Part shown: one piece after another, positions 52,531-59,829 of the stretch
Layout of the letters: every line of letters begins with the position of its first letter
How positions within the stretch are numbered: position 1 is the first letter of the stretch
NCBI RefSeq assembly: GCF_002563635.1
Contig: NZ_PDIZ01000003.1
Location: forward strand, 248,001 to 312,000
Direction: 5' to 3'
Origin: Bacillus sp. es.036
GTDB lineage: Bacteria > Bacillota > Bacilli > Bacillales > Guptibacillaceae
DNA: 64,000 nt
Program-made: the position numbers and the translations under genes
Notes under the pieces: model-generated
The model's database searches: none
What the model saw: the letters and a program-made list of their open reading frames with translations, nothing else
Told to the model about the DNA's origin: nothing

Positions 52531-53895
52531 TTGACAGAGTGGAACGAATATAAAGCGATCTTTCATTCTTTGCAAGACGATATTCTAGTAACAGATCGAA
52601 ATGGAATTATCGTCAAAGTTAGTGAAGGAACGGGTATGGTGTATGGCGTGAAAGCCAGTGACTTGATGGGTAGATCCGTTTATGAGCTTGAGAAAGAAGG
52701 ATTATTTACACCACTAGCAACGCCGCTAGTAGTGAAAGAAAAGAAGCGCGTCACGTTTGTACAAACCGGTCCTGATGGGAGAAAGCTTCTTGTTACCGGC
52801 CTTCCTGTTTTCAATGATCGCGGGGAGCTTGTAAGGATTGTCAGTTATTCACACGATATCACGGAATTAATGGAAATTAAGGCTGGAATGGAAGAGATGT
52901 CTTCTGAGATGGAGCGTGTTAGAAGTGAGCTTGAACAGCTCAAACAACAGCAGGATGAAGGAGGGTTGATTGCAAGAAGTGATTCTATGAGAAAAATACT
53001 GGCTACTGGAAAGCAGGTTGCTGGGGTAGATGTGAACGTTCTTCTACTAGGTGAGTCAGGGGTAGGGAAGACAGAACTTGCACGCTACATTCATTCTAAA
53101 AGTGAACGGAAAGAGGCGCCTTTTATTGAAGTGAATTGTGGAGCCATTCCTGAGTCTTTATTTGAAGCGGAACTTTTCGGATATGAAGATGGCGCATTTA
53201 CTGGAGCTAGAAAAGGCGGCCGCATTGGTCTTGCTGAAATGGCAGCTAGTGGAACGCTTTTTCTTGATGAGATTGGAGAACTTTCGCCACAAAATCAAGT
53301 GAAGGTATTGAAACTTATACAAGAAAAACGTTTTTATCGTTTAGGAGGCAGAAAGGAGATTAGCTCAGATTTTCGAATCATCAGTGCGACGAATAAAGAT
53401 TTAGAACTAGCAGTACGTGAGAAAGTGTTTCGAGAAGATTTATATTTTCGATTGAATGTTGTTCCGTTAGTGATCCCCCCTTTACGAGAGAGAAAAGAAG
53501 ACATCCTTCCTCTCATCCAATCGTTTGTTGATCACTTCTGCAAGGCGTACAAACGAAAGCGGATATTGAATAAAGTTGTTATTCATGAATTAACACAGCA
53601 TGTGTGGAGAGGGAATGTACGAGAGCTGATGAATTTAATTGAACGCCTTATTGTTACTTCAGATGCATTCGTTATACACGAAGAAGATTTGCCTTCTACA
53701 TATAAAAAAGCAACAGAATTTTATTCAGAAATGAATAATTTTAATGAGACATTACAAGAAACAGTAGAGAAAGTTGAGAAAGAACGCCTCGAGCAAGCAA
53801 GACGATATTTTCGTACGACAACAAAAATAGCTGAGGCGCTAGGAATGAGTCAACCTACAGTGGTTAGAAAACTCAAAAAATACAGAATAAAATAA
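52531..53895 (+). CDS. Sigma-54-dependent transcriptional activator with PAS sensor
   Basis: About 454 residues. An N-terminal PAS domain (EYKAIFHSLQDDILVTDRNG to SYSHDITELMEI) is followed by a coiled coil. The AAA+ domain has Walker A GESGVGKTE, the sigma-54-contacting GAFTGA, and Walker B GTLFLDEIGEL, with an RLNVVPLVIPPLRERKEDI sensor region. The C-terminal HTH is TTTKIAEALGMSQPTVVRKLKK. The frame begins at ATG 52489; TTG 52531 has GTGGGGTG five bases upstream and is preferred. A sigma-54 promoter follows directly, so it likely activates the permease-aminotransferase operon, as GABA-type activators do in Bacillus. Confidence 0.9.
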   Translation: MTEWNEYKAIFHSLQDDILVTDRNGIIVKVSEGTGMVYGVKASDLMGRSVYELEKEGLFTPLATPLVVKEKKRVTFVQTGPDGRKLLVTGLPVFNDRGELVRIVSYSHDITELMEIKAGMEEMSSEMERVRSELEQLKQQQDEGGLIARSDSMRKILATGKQVAGVDVNVLLLGESGVGKTELARYIHSKSERKEAPFIEVNCGAIPESLFEAELFGYEDGAFTGARKGGRIGLAEMAASGTLFLDEIGELSPQNQVKVLKLIQEKRFYRLGGRKEISSDFRIISATNKDLELAVREKVFREDLYFRLNVVPLVIPPLRERKEDILPLIQSFVDHFCKAYKRKRILNKVVIHELTQHVWRGNVRELMNLIERLIVTSDAFVIHEEDLPSTYKKATEFYSEMNNFNETLQETVEKVEKERLEQARRYFRTTTKIAEALGMSQPTVVRKLKKYRIK

Positions 53896-53899
53896 CTTA

Positions 53900-53915
53900 T
53901 GGCACAATACTTGCA
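53900..53915 (+). promoter_or_regulatory. Sigma-54 (SigL) promoter of the permease-aminotransferase operon
   Basis: TGGCACAATACTTGCA matches the -24/-12 consensus TGGCAC-N5-TTGC exactly. The activator gene ends five bases upstream. The predicted start of transcription is near 53926. Confidence 0.93.
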
Positions 53916-53919
53916 TGTT

Positions 53920-53957
53920 AAAAGAAGCAAAGAGTGAAAATTTCTCTTGCTTCTTTT
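53920..53957 (+). terminator. Terminator of the activator gene, overlapping the sigma-54 start site
   Basis: AAAAGAAGCAAAGAG and CTCTTGCTTCTTTT pair over 14 bp with one bulged A. The predicted sigma-54 transcription start (about 53926) lies within the left arm, so only transcripts from upstream would form the full hairpin. Confidence 0.8.
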
Positions 53958-54013
53958 CTAATTTATATGCAAGAATATGAATTAATATTAAATTTGTCGA
54001 AGGAGAGTGAAAA

Positions 54014-55411
54014 ATGGAAGTTAAACAGGAAAAGTCGTATTCTCTTGAAAGTGCCAGTCAATCGGTAAATGCTTCTCATTCAAAAAAAGCATATTCGTGG
54101 TTTATCATTCCTTCTCTAATTGGTATCTTACTATTTCTTGTCCCTGTTCCTTTTAATGGGAAAATGACGATTGGTGTAGGAATTCTAGCCGAATCTATTC
54201 AAATAAAACTGGCTCCAATTCTACCTGGCTTTATGACTGCTATACTCATTTTATCTGCTATTATACCTATTGTTACAAAAGCGTTTGAACCTAAGGCAAT
54301 CATGCTTCGTCCTTTTCTTAAGCAACTATTCTATGTGAACTGGTTCTGGATCGGAACCAGATTGGTAGGAGCGCTCTTTGCGGTCATGACGTTATTTAAG
54401 TTTGGACCAGAATTTATCATTTCAGATGTATCAGGTGGGACGATGCTGTACTCCCTTGTACCTGTTCTTGCAGCATGGTTTCTCTTTGCAGGACTTTTAA
54501 TGCCACTCCTACTGGAATTTGGATTAATGGATTTCTTTGGAACAGCCCTTCGCCATGTGATGCGCCCATTATTTAAATTACCTGGTCGCTCATCCATCGA
54601 TGCGCTTGCTTCCTGGATGGGAGCCGGGACCGTTGGTGTATTGATTACAACGAAACAGTATGAAGAAGGTTACTATACAAAAAGAGAAGCGGCTGTTATT
54701 GCAACAAACTTTTCGATCAATTCGATTGCATTCAGTCTTGTTGTGATTAGTTTTATTGGTTTAGAAGATATGTTTATTCCTTTTTACTTTACGGTTGTCG
54801 TTGCAGGGTTAGTTGCTGCATTTGTTTGTCCTCGAATCCCACCGCTATCTCGTAAAGCGGACACGTATTATGAAGGGACAGGAAAACAGATTTCAGAAGA
54901 TGTTCCTCAAGGTGTTTCTAGCTTTAAATGGGGAATGCAGAAAGCGCTCGAGAAGGCTTCAGAAGTAAAAGGTGTTAAGTATATAGCAGGGCAAGGTGTG
55001 AATACAGTGCTAGATATTTACTTCGCTTTGATCCCACTAGTGATGGCTCTTGGTACCATTGCACTGATCATTGCTGAATTCACTCCTTTCTTTACGTATT
55101 TATCGATGCCGATAGTCCCTGTACTAGAACTGATGCAGATTCCTGAAGCAGCTGCTGCAGCTCCAGCCATGCTCGTTGGTTTTGCAGATATGTTTTTACC
55201 TGCTGTAATTGGGACGGGTATCGAAAGTGAACTTACCCGTTTTGTTATCGCGGCTGTTTCGTTAACTCAGCTTATCTACATGTCGGAGATTGGGATTTTG
55301 CTAGTAAAATCTAAGATTCCGATTTCAGTTCTTGAACTAGCGATTATTTTCTTACAACGTACAGTTATTACGCTCCCGATTATCGTCGTTATGGCTCATT
55401 TCTTTTTATAA
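54014..55411 (+). CDS. YjiH-family nucleoside-recognition-domain membrane protein (permease)
   Basis: A 465-residue polytopic protein of the YjiH/Gate-domain group. About ten helices are evident. GFMTAILILSAIIPIV, DFFGTALRHVMRPLFKLPGRSSIDALASWMG and the C-terminal MLVGFADMFLPAVIGTGIESELTRFVIAAVSL are the conserved blocks. GGAGAG precedes the ATG. It is the first gene behind the sigma-54 promoter and is followed 32 bases later by an aminotransferase. It probably imports the amino compound that the aminotransferase uses; the substrate is inferred. Confidence 0.88.
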   Translation: MEVKQEKSYSLESASQSVNASHSKKAYSWFIIPSLIGILLFLVPVPFNGKMTIGVGILAESIQIKLAPILPGFMTAILILSAIIPIVTKAFEPKAIMLRPFLKQLFYVNWFWIGTRLVGALFAVMTLFKFGPEFIISDVSGGTMLYSLVPVLAAWFLFAGLLMPLLLEFGLMDFFGTALRHVMRPLFKLPGRSSIDALASWMGAGTVGVLITTKQYEEGYYTKREAAVIATNFSINSIAFSLVVISFIGLEDMFIPFYFTVVVAGLVAAFVCPRIPPLSRKADTYYEGTGKQISEDVPQGVSSFKWGMQKALEKASEVKGVKYIAGQGVNTVLDIYFALIPLVMALGTIALIIAEFTPFFTYLSMPIVPVLELMQIPEAAAAAPAMLVGFADMFLPAVIGTGIESELTRFVIAAVSLTQLIYMSEIGILLVKSKIPISVLELAIIFLQRTVITLPIIVVMAHFFL

Positions 55412-55443
55412 AATAAAAGCTGAATTTAAAGGAGGAGATCACA

Positions 55444-56769
55444 TTGTCTACATCATTTGAACAGAGATACAGCAACATGTCAGACTATCTAGCACCTAGT
55501 ATGGCGAAAGATCATCCTAATTTACCTGTCGTGAAAGAAGAAGGATGCTATTACTATGGTGCTGATGGAAAGACCTACCTTGATTTTACTTCTGGGATTG
55601 CTGTTGCAAATACAGGACATCGTCACCCAAAAGTGATACAGGCAATCAAAGATGGTGCGGATTCTCTGATGCACGGACCATCTGGAGTTATTATGTATGA
55701 CTCCATTCTTCAACTAGCTGAACGACTGCAAGGGATTATGCCCAAAGGTTTGGATTGCTTTTTCTTTGCAAACAGCGGTACTGAGGCCATTGAAGGGGCG
55801 TTGAAATTAGCGAAATATGTAACGAAGCGACAGTACGTTATTTCATTTACAGGATGTTTCCATGGTCGATCGCTGGGAGCGCTGGGTGTGAGTACATCCA
55901 AAAGCAAGTATCGAAAGTTTTTGCAACCGAATGGACTAACGTATCAAATTCCATATGCTGATACTGCTAGTTGTCCCGAAGATCAAAGCGTTGAAGACTA
56001 TTGTGTGAAAGAACTTGAGAAGGATTTTGAGCGTCTTTTTGATCATCAGGTTACTCCTGAGGAAGTTGCGTGTGTTATCGTGGAGCCGGTACTAGGAGAG
56101 GGCGGTTACTTAATTCCTCCAAAAGAATGGCTACAGAAAGTGAGAGAGATTTGTGATCGACACGGCATGTTACTCATTTTTGATGAGGTTCAAACAGGAT
56201 TCGGGCGTACAGGGGATTGGTTTGCTGCGCAAACGTTTGATGTCACACCGGACATTATGGCGATTGCAAAAGGAATTGCTTCTGGGATGCCATTGAGTGC
56301 TACTGTCGCTTCAAAAGAATTAATGAGTCAGTGGCCAATGGGGACACACGGGACAACATTTGGCGGGAATCCAATCGCATGTTCAGCAGCGCTTGCAACT
56401 CTTGATGTGATTGAAGAGGAAGGATTACTTCAAAACTCCCGGGAAATGGGGGCATATGCTTTAGAAAAACTGGCGTTAATAAAGGAAAAGCATCAAGTGA
56501 TTGGTGATGTGCGTGGTGTAGGCTTAATGATAGGCATCGAAATTGTCGACCCTGAAACAGGTGCACCTGATGGAAACGGGATGATGCGTGTTCTAGACTT
56601 ATCACTTGAAAAAGGTGTGCTATTTTATCTTTGCGGGAAGCATCAGGAAGTTATTCGAATGATTCCTCCGCTCATTATTACAAAAGAACAGTTGGATGAA
56701 GGTCTGCGCGTTTTTGAGGAAGCTGTAACTGCTTTTGAACAAGAAAAGGCTGTCCCTATAGGATCGTAA
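55444..56769 (+). CDS. Class III aminotransferase (4-aminobutyrate aminotransferase-like)
   Basis: A 441-residue PLP enzyme. [23 protein letters not shown] binds the cofactor phosphate. [16 protein letters not shown] stacks on the ring. [15 protein letters not shown] holds the Asp to the pyridine nitrogen, and the Schiff-base Lys276 is in [16 protein letters not shown] start with GGAGGAGA upstream. Its closest relatives by pattern are GABA, ornithine and related omega-aminotransferases. With a sigma-54 activator and a permease it forms a nitrogen-source catabolism unit; no succinate-semialdehyde dehydrogenase gene is adjacent. Confidence 0.9.
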   Translation: MSTSFEQRYSNMSDYLAPSMAKDHPNLPVVKEEGCYYYGADGKTYLDFTSGIAVANTGHRHPKVIQAIKDGADSLMHGPSGVIMYDSILQLAERLQGIMPKGLDCFFFANSGTEAIEGALKLAKYVTKRQYVISFTGCFHGRSLGALGVSTSKSKYRKFLQPNGLTYQIPYADTASCPEDQSVEDYCVKELEKDFERLFDHQVTPEEVACVIVEPVLGEGGYLIPPKEWLQKVREICDRHGMLLIFDEVQTGFGRTGDWFAAQTFDVTPDIMAIAKGIASGMPLSATVASKELMSQWPMGTHGTTFGGNPIACSAALATLDVIEEEGLLQNSREMGAYALEKLALIKEKHQVIGDVRGVGLMIGIEIVDPETGAPDGNGMMRVLDLSLEKGVLFYLCGKHQEVIRMIPPLIITKEQLDEGLRVFEEAVTAFEQEKAVPIGS

Positions 56770-56776
56770 TAAGGTT

Positions 56777-56808
56777 AACCCTATCATCAAGTTGATGATA
56801 GGGTTTTT
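56777..56808 (+). terminator. Terminator of the permease-aminotransferase operon
   Basis: AACCCTATCATCAA and TTGATGATAGGGTT form a 14-bp inverted repeat with almost no spacer, followed by TTTGCTTTT. Confidence 0.88.
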
Positions 56809-56855
56809 GCTTTTACAAAACTTTTCCGTATCTAAACAAAATTCGTGCAGATTTG

Positions 56856-56894
56856 ATCATTTCCGCGGAAATATTTATCATATCCGCGAAATAT
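56856..56894. repeat. Tandem pair of 19-bp CCGCG repeats
   Basis: ATCATTTCCGCGGAAATAT (56856-56874) and ATCATATCCGCGAAATAT (56877-56894) are direct repeats 21 bases apart. The first contains the palindrome TTTCCGCGGAAA. They may be operators or part of a dispersed intergenic repeat. Confidence 0.6.
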
Positions 56895-56936
56895 AGATTA
56901 AAAATTCGATTGGAAGATTAAAACAAACTTATTTCG

Positions 56937-56961
56937 GTTTCGTACTTGGAGATCAGGGAAT
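56937..56961 (+). promoter_or_regulatory. Candidate SigB promoter of the dedA-selenoprotein operon
   Basis: GTTTCG (56937-56942) and GGGAAT (56956-56961) with a 13-base spacer resemble the SigB consensus GTTTAA-N12-15-GGGTAT. Four of six -35 bases match. Confidence 0.45.
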
Positions 56962-57001
56962 TGAATAGATAGTTTTAAATAGAGAGTAAAGGAGATCCAA
57001 T

Positions 57002-57613
57002 ATGTTGGAATTTCTGATTCAATTCCTGAAAGAGCTTGGCATCTGGGGTCTTTTAATTAGCAATGCGCTTGAAGCGTCATCTTTACCTTTCCCTGGTGGT
57101 ATGATGACGTTAACGTATGGTTACTTATTAAATGCTTCCATTATTGAAATGGTCGGTTTTGCATTTCTGACAAGCGTAATCTATACCATTTTTAGTTTTA
57201 TTCCTTATGGGATCGGTTTGAAAGTTAAGGATAAAGTAGAGAAAAAGCTTAAGAAGAAGAAAGTAGAACGTGTACAAAAGTGGTTTAGAAAGTGCGGATC
57301 ATGGAGTATTGCGATTACACGCCCGCTTGGTGTAGGAAATTATGTGTCCTACGTATCTGGTATGAGTAAAGTAAAGGCATGGGTATTTGCCGTACTTACC
57401 TTTGTGGGGATCTTTCCTTGGACAATTGCGATGTTGTGGATCGGAAAGAATGGAAATATCAAATCAGTCCAAGCCATTTTTGGAAGTATTCAGAAATACG
57501 TCTTCTTAATCTTAATCGTGGCAGTTATTGGATTCATTGGGTATCACTACTATCAAAAAAGGTGTAAAATTGAACACAAGAAACAGGTAATCAACACAGA
57601 TCAAACGTCATGA
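57002..57613 (+). CDS. DedA/VTT-family membrane protein
   Basis: A 203-residue membrane protein. EASSLPFPGGMMTLTYGYLL is the conserved acidic/proline re-entrant motif. The middle has FRKCGSWSIAITRPLGVGNYVSYVSGM, the R-x-x-P-G-x-R-like region, here with RPLG. It ends in a helix and a basic tail. AAAGGAGAT precedes the ATG. DedA proteins scramble or flip phospholipids such as undecaprenyl phosphate or phosphatidylethanolamine. The gene for the putative selenoprotein starts 19 bases downstream, suggesting co-expression. Confidence 0.88.
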   Translation: MLEFLIQFLKELGIWGLLISNALEASSLPFPGGMMTLTYGYLLNASIIEMVGFAFLTSVIYTIFSFIPYGIGLKVKDKVEKKLKKKKVERVQKWFRKCGSWSIAITRPLGVGNYVSYVSGMSKVKAWVFAVLTFVGIFPWTIAMLWIGKNGNIKSVQAIFGSIQKYVFLILIVAVIGFIGYHYYQKRCKIEHKKQVINTDQTS

Positions 57614-57632
57614 CAAGTAAGGAGAGGTTACT

Positions 57633-58193
57633 ATGGATCAATTAACTTATCAACTTGAAATTCCAGAAAGTAAAAATGTTACGCTTGCAGAGGTTATACA
57701 TCATAAGAAATCAATGGTTGTATTTGTACGTCATCTTGGCTGACCCGTTTGTCGTGCTTATCTTACGCAGTTGCGTAAGCGCGTAAATGAGATTGAGAAG
57801 GAAGGCTTTCAAATTATAGCGATTGCTCCTTCTAATGCCACATATATCGGTCAGTTCACAGAAGCCTTCGGAGAGTTTCCTTTTGTTATTGCGGGAGACC
57901 CGAAAAGAGAAGCCTATCGAGGGATGGGTCACCATACAATGCCGAAGTGGAAATTACTTGGACAAGCAGCCATTGGGTTCATCACTCGTAAGATGGATGG
58001 ATTTATCCCAAAAGAGCAAAAGAAGAAAGACTTTGTTCTTAAATCAATGAAAACTCAAGATGTTTATATACAAGGTGGGACATGGATTTATGATGATAGC
58101 GGGAAGCTAATTTGGCATCATATTGATCAGTCTCCGGAGGATCATGCAAAAATCGACTCTGTCATTGATGTGTTAAAAAAGTATAACGCATAG
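57633..58193 (+). CDS. Putative selenoprotein, SelL/AhpC-TSA-like redox protein (in-frame TGA as Sec37)
   Basis: From ATG 57633, with AAGGAGAGG at 57619-57627, a 186-residue product is encoded if TGA 57741-57743 is read as selenocysteine. The context is FVRHLG-U-PVCRAYLTQLR, which places U37 exactly where AhpC/TSA-like proteins of this type have the first active-site Cys of a CxxC; Cys40 is the second. The reading frame is intact for 150 codons on both sides combined, with a thioredoxin-fold end (GGTWIYDDSGKLIWHH). A hairpin follows the TGA at SECIS distance. It follows dedA by 19 bases. If the genome lacks selA/B/C/D it is a nonsense-mutated gene instead. Confidence 0.75.
57762..57779 (+). 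promoter_or_regulatory. Candidate bacterial SECIS hairpin
   Basis: CTTACGC and GCGTAAG form a perfect 7-bp stem with loop AGTT. The loop begins 25 bases after the TGA and has G in its second position. This fits published bacterial SECIS constraints (roughly 16-37 nt to the apical loop, a G in its first two bases). Confidence 0.6.
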
Positions 58194-58194
58194 C

Positions 58195-58229
58195 AAAATC
58201 GCTTCTAACAATGTTAGAAGCGATTTTTT
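58195..58229 (+). terminator. Terminator of the dedA-selenoprotein operon
   Basis: AAAATCGCTTCTAACA and TGTTAGAAGCGATTTT form a 16-bp stem with a single-base loop followed by more T. Confidence 0.92.
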
Positions 58230-58267
58230 ACGTATCAATTTATTTTAGGAGGAATATGATAGGTGGA

Positions 58268-59617
58268 TTACTGATTAACGACTTTTCTACGAATAGCAAA
58301 TGCTGATCCGGCTACAGCGAGGGAACCTACTGTAATCCAAAGAGCTGTTAGGTCAGATGACTGCTCACTCGCACCACCCATACCTGTCTTAGGCATATCA
58401 CCAGGCATTGCTTCTCCAGCGAACTTATCTGGCATTTGTTTCACAATCGCACCACCTAGAGATTCACCTACACCAAACATGAAAGCATAACCTTCGCGGA
58501 ATTGATCTGTGGATGCTTTAAAATCACCAGACATATATGATTCAAATGATCCGACAACTTGTTCTTCGTGAGCCATAAGTGCTTTAGTTGCTGCATCAGT
58601 TGGAAGGTTTTCTTCTGTTGCTGTTCCAAGGAAAGTACCGAAATTTTCAGGGAAAGTTGTTAAGAGACGTTCTTTAGCCATTTTCATCGTTTCTTCGTCT
58701 TCAGAAAGAGAGGCAACGACTAGATCAGCTTGTGCAGCGATATGATCTTCCTGCCAGATTTTTTCAAACTGAGCTGCACCTTCATCTCCGTAAATTGAAC
58801 CGATTGCAGCTTTAAAGTCAGCGGTGTTTCTGTCTTCCGCCCAGTTTACAAAGTCGTAGTCTTCTGATTGATCATAACCTTTTTCAAGACCAATGGAAGA
58901 AAGAGCAAAGTGTTCAGACGCCAGACTGTTTAGCGTTGATCGTAAATCGGCAGCTGGTGTATCAGCTTTCGTGTTTTCGAATTTATCAGGCATCTGCGTT
59001 ACGATCGCACTCGATAATGCTTTACTAATTGCAAACATATGCTTATGTCCTTCTCGGAATGTGGTATAAGCCTCTTCGTAATTTCCTTCCGTATATTCAT
59101 CAAATGTTGTTAGAACTTGGTCTTCATGGACTTCTAAAACATCTGCAGCAGCGTCTTTTGGAAGATTTCCTTCAGTTGCCGTATCAAGGAAAGTGGAGAA
59201 TTCATCAACAAATTCATCGACTTCTTTCTCAGCTTCTTTTCGAAGTTCTGCATCATCTTCTGTTGCCGCTTTTACGAAATCAGTAGAATAATCATTGTGC
59301 CCTCTAAAAATGTCATCAAATTGTTGCGCGGCTTCATCGCCATAAACAGATGCGATCGCTGGAGTCATATCAGCTGCGTTTTGATCGAGTGCTTCTGTCA
59401 CTTCTTCAGCATCCTCAGTGCCATCATACGATTTCGTCATCGACGTAACAGCTAGTACAAAATGTTCGGATAAGAGTTGATCAAGTGTGGCTCGTAGATC
59501 GGCAGCTGGTGTGCTTACTGTTGGTTCTGGGTCAGCTGCACCTGCAACTGTTGGAAACAATAGGGTTAGCCCTAGAGCCGGAACCATTAATTTTTTAAAT
59601 GCTTTTTTCATGTTCAT
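58268..59617 (-). CDS. Sortase-type anchored surface protein with two internal repeats
   Basis: A 449-residue exported protein. The signal peptide ends near Ala27 (VAGAADPEP). Two homologous segments of about 180 residues (about 36-216 and 220-398) share PAADLR-TL, SEHF-L, YGDE, GNLP/ENLP-DAA, HE-QV, FREG and QMPDKF. The C-terminus has MPKTGMGG, a membrane helix and a basic tail, which is a variant LPxTG cell-wall anchor. Regular His and acidic residues (SEHF, HEDQV, HEEQV) in helical context could bind metal, as in ferritin-like bundles; this is speculation. I do not recognise the repeat family. GAGGAGCG lies upstream of the start. Confidence 0.83.
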   Translation of the reverse strand: MNMKKAFKKLMVPALGLTLLFPTVAGAADPEPTVSTPAADLRATLDQLLSEHFVLAVTSMTKSYDGTEDAEEVTEALDQNAADMTPAIASVYGDEAAQQFDDIFRGHNDYSTDFVKAATEDDAELRKEAEKEVDEFVDEFSTFLDTATEGNLPKDAAADVLEVHEDQVLTTFDEYTEGNYEEAYTTFREGHKHMFAISKALSSAIVTQMPDKFENTKADTPAADLRSTLNSLASEHFALSSIGLEKGYDQSEDYDFVNWAEDRNTADFKAAIGSIYGDEGAAQFEKIWQEDHIAAQADLVVASLSEDEETMKMAKERLLTTFPENFGTFLGTATEENLPTDAATKALMAHEEQVVGSFESYMSGDFKASTDQFREGYAFMFGVGESLGGAIVKQMPDKFAGEAMPGDMPKTGMGGASEQSSDLTALWITVGSLAVAGSAFAIRRKVVNQ

Positions 59618-59750
59618 TTTTTCTTCACGCTCCTCGTTTTTTTTCCGTTAATTTTGATTACATACAGCTAACGAGGTGAAAAAGAGTTTGGATCATTTTA
59701 AGAACTATTTTTTTAGAAAAGATCATATTTTTAAATTTTCCAAAAATAAC

Positions 59751-59780
59751 TTGGTAGATAAACTGCACTTATGGTAGTAT
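59751..59780 (+). promoter_or_regulatory. Candidate promoter of helD
   Basis: TTGGTA (59751-59756) and TAGTAT (59775-59780) with an 18-base spacer, 50 bases before the helD start. Confidence 0.5.
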
Positions 59781-59829
59781 TAAACTTCTGTCTCAGTTAA
59801 AGACAAATCTCAGAAGGAGGTAACTGATC

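Noticed and set aside
57771-58193. Treating the thiol protein as a 140-residue gene starting after the TGA
   Set aside because: The upstream in-frame segment has a strong ribosome binding site and the fold's first strand plus half of the redox motif, so a start downstream would remove the active site.
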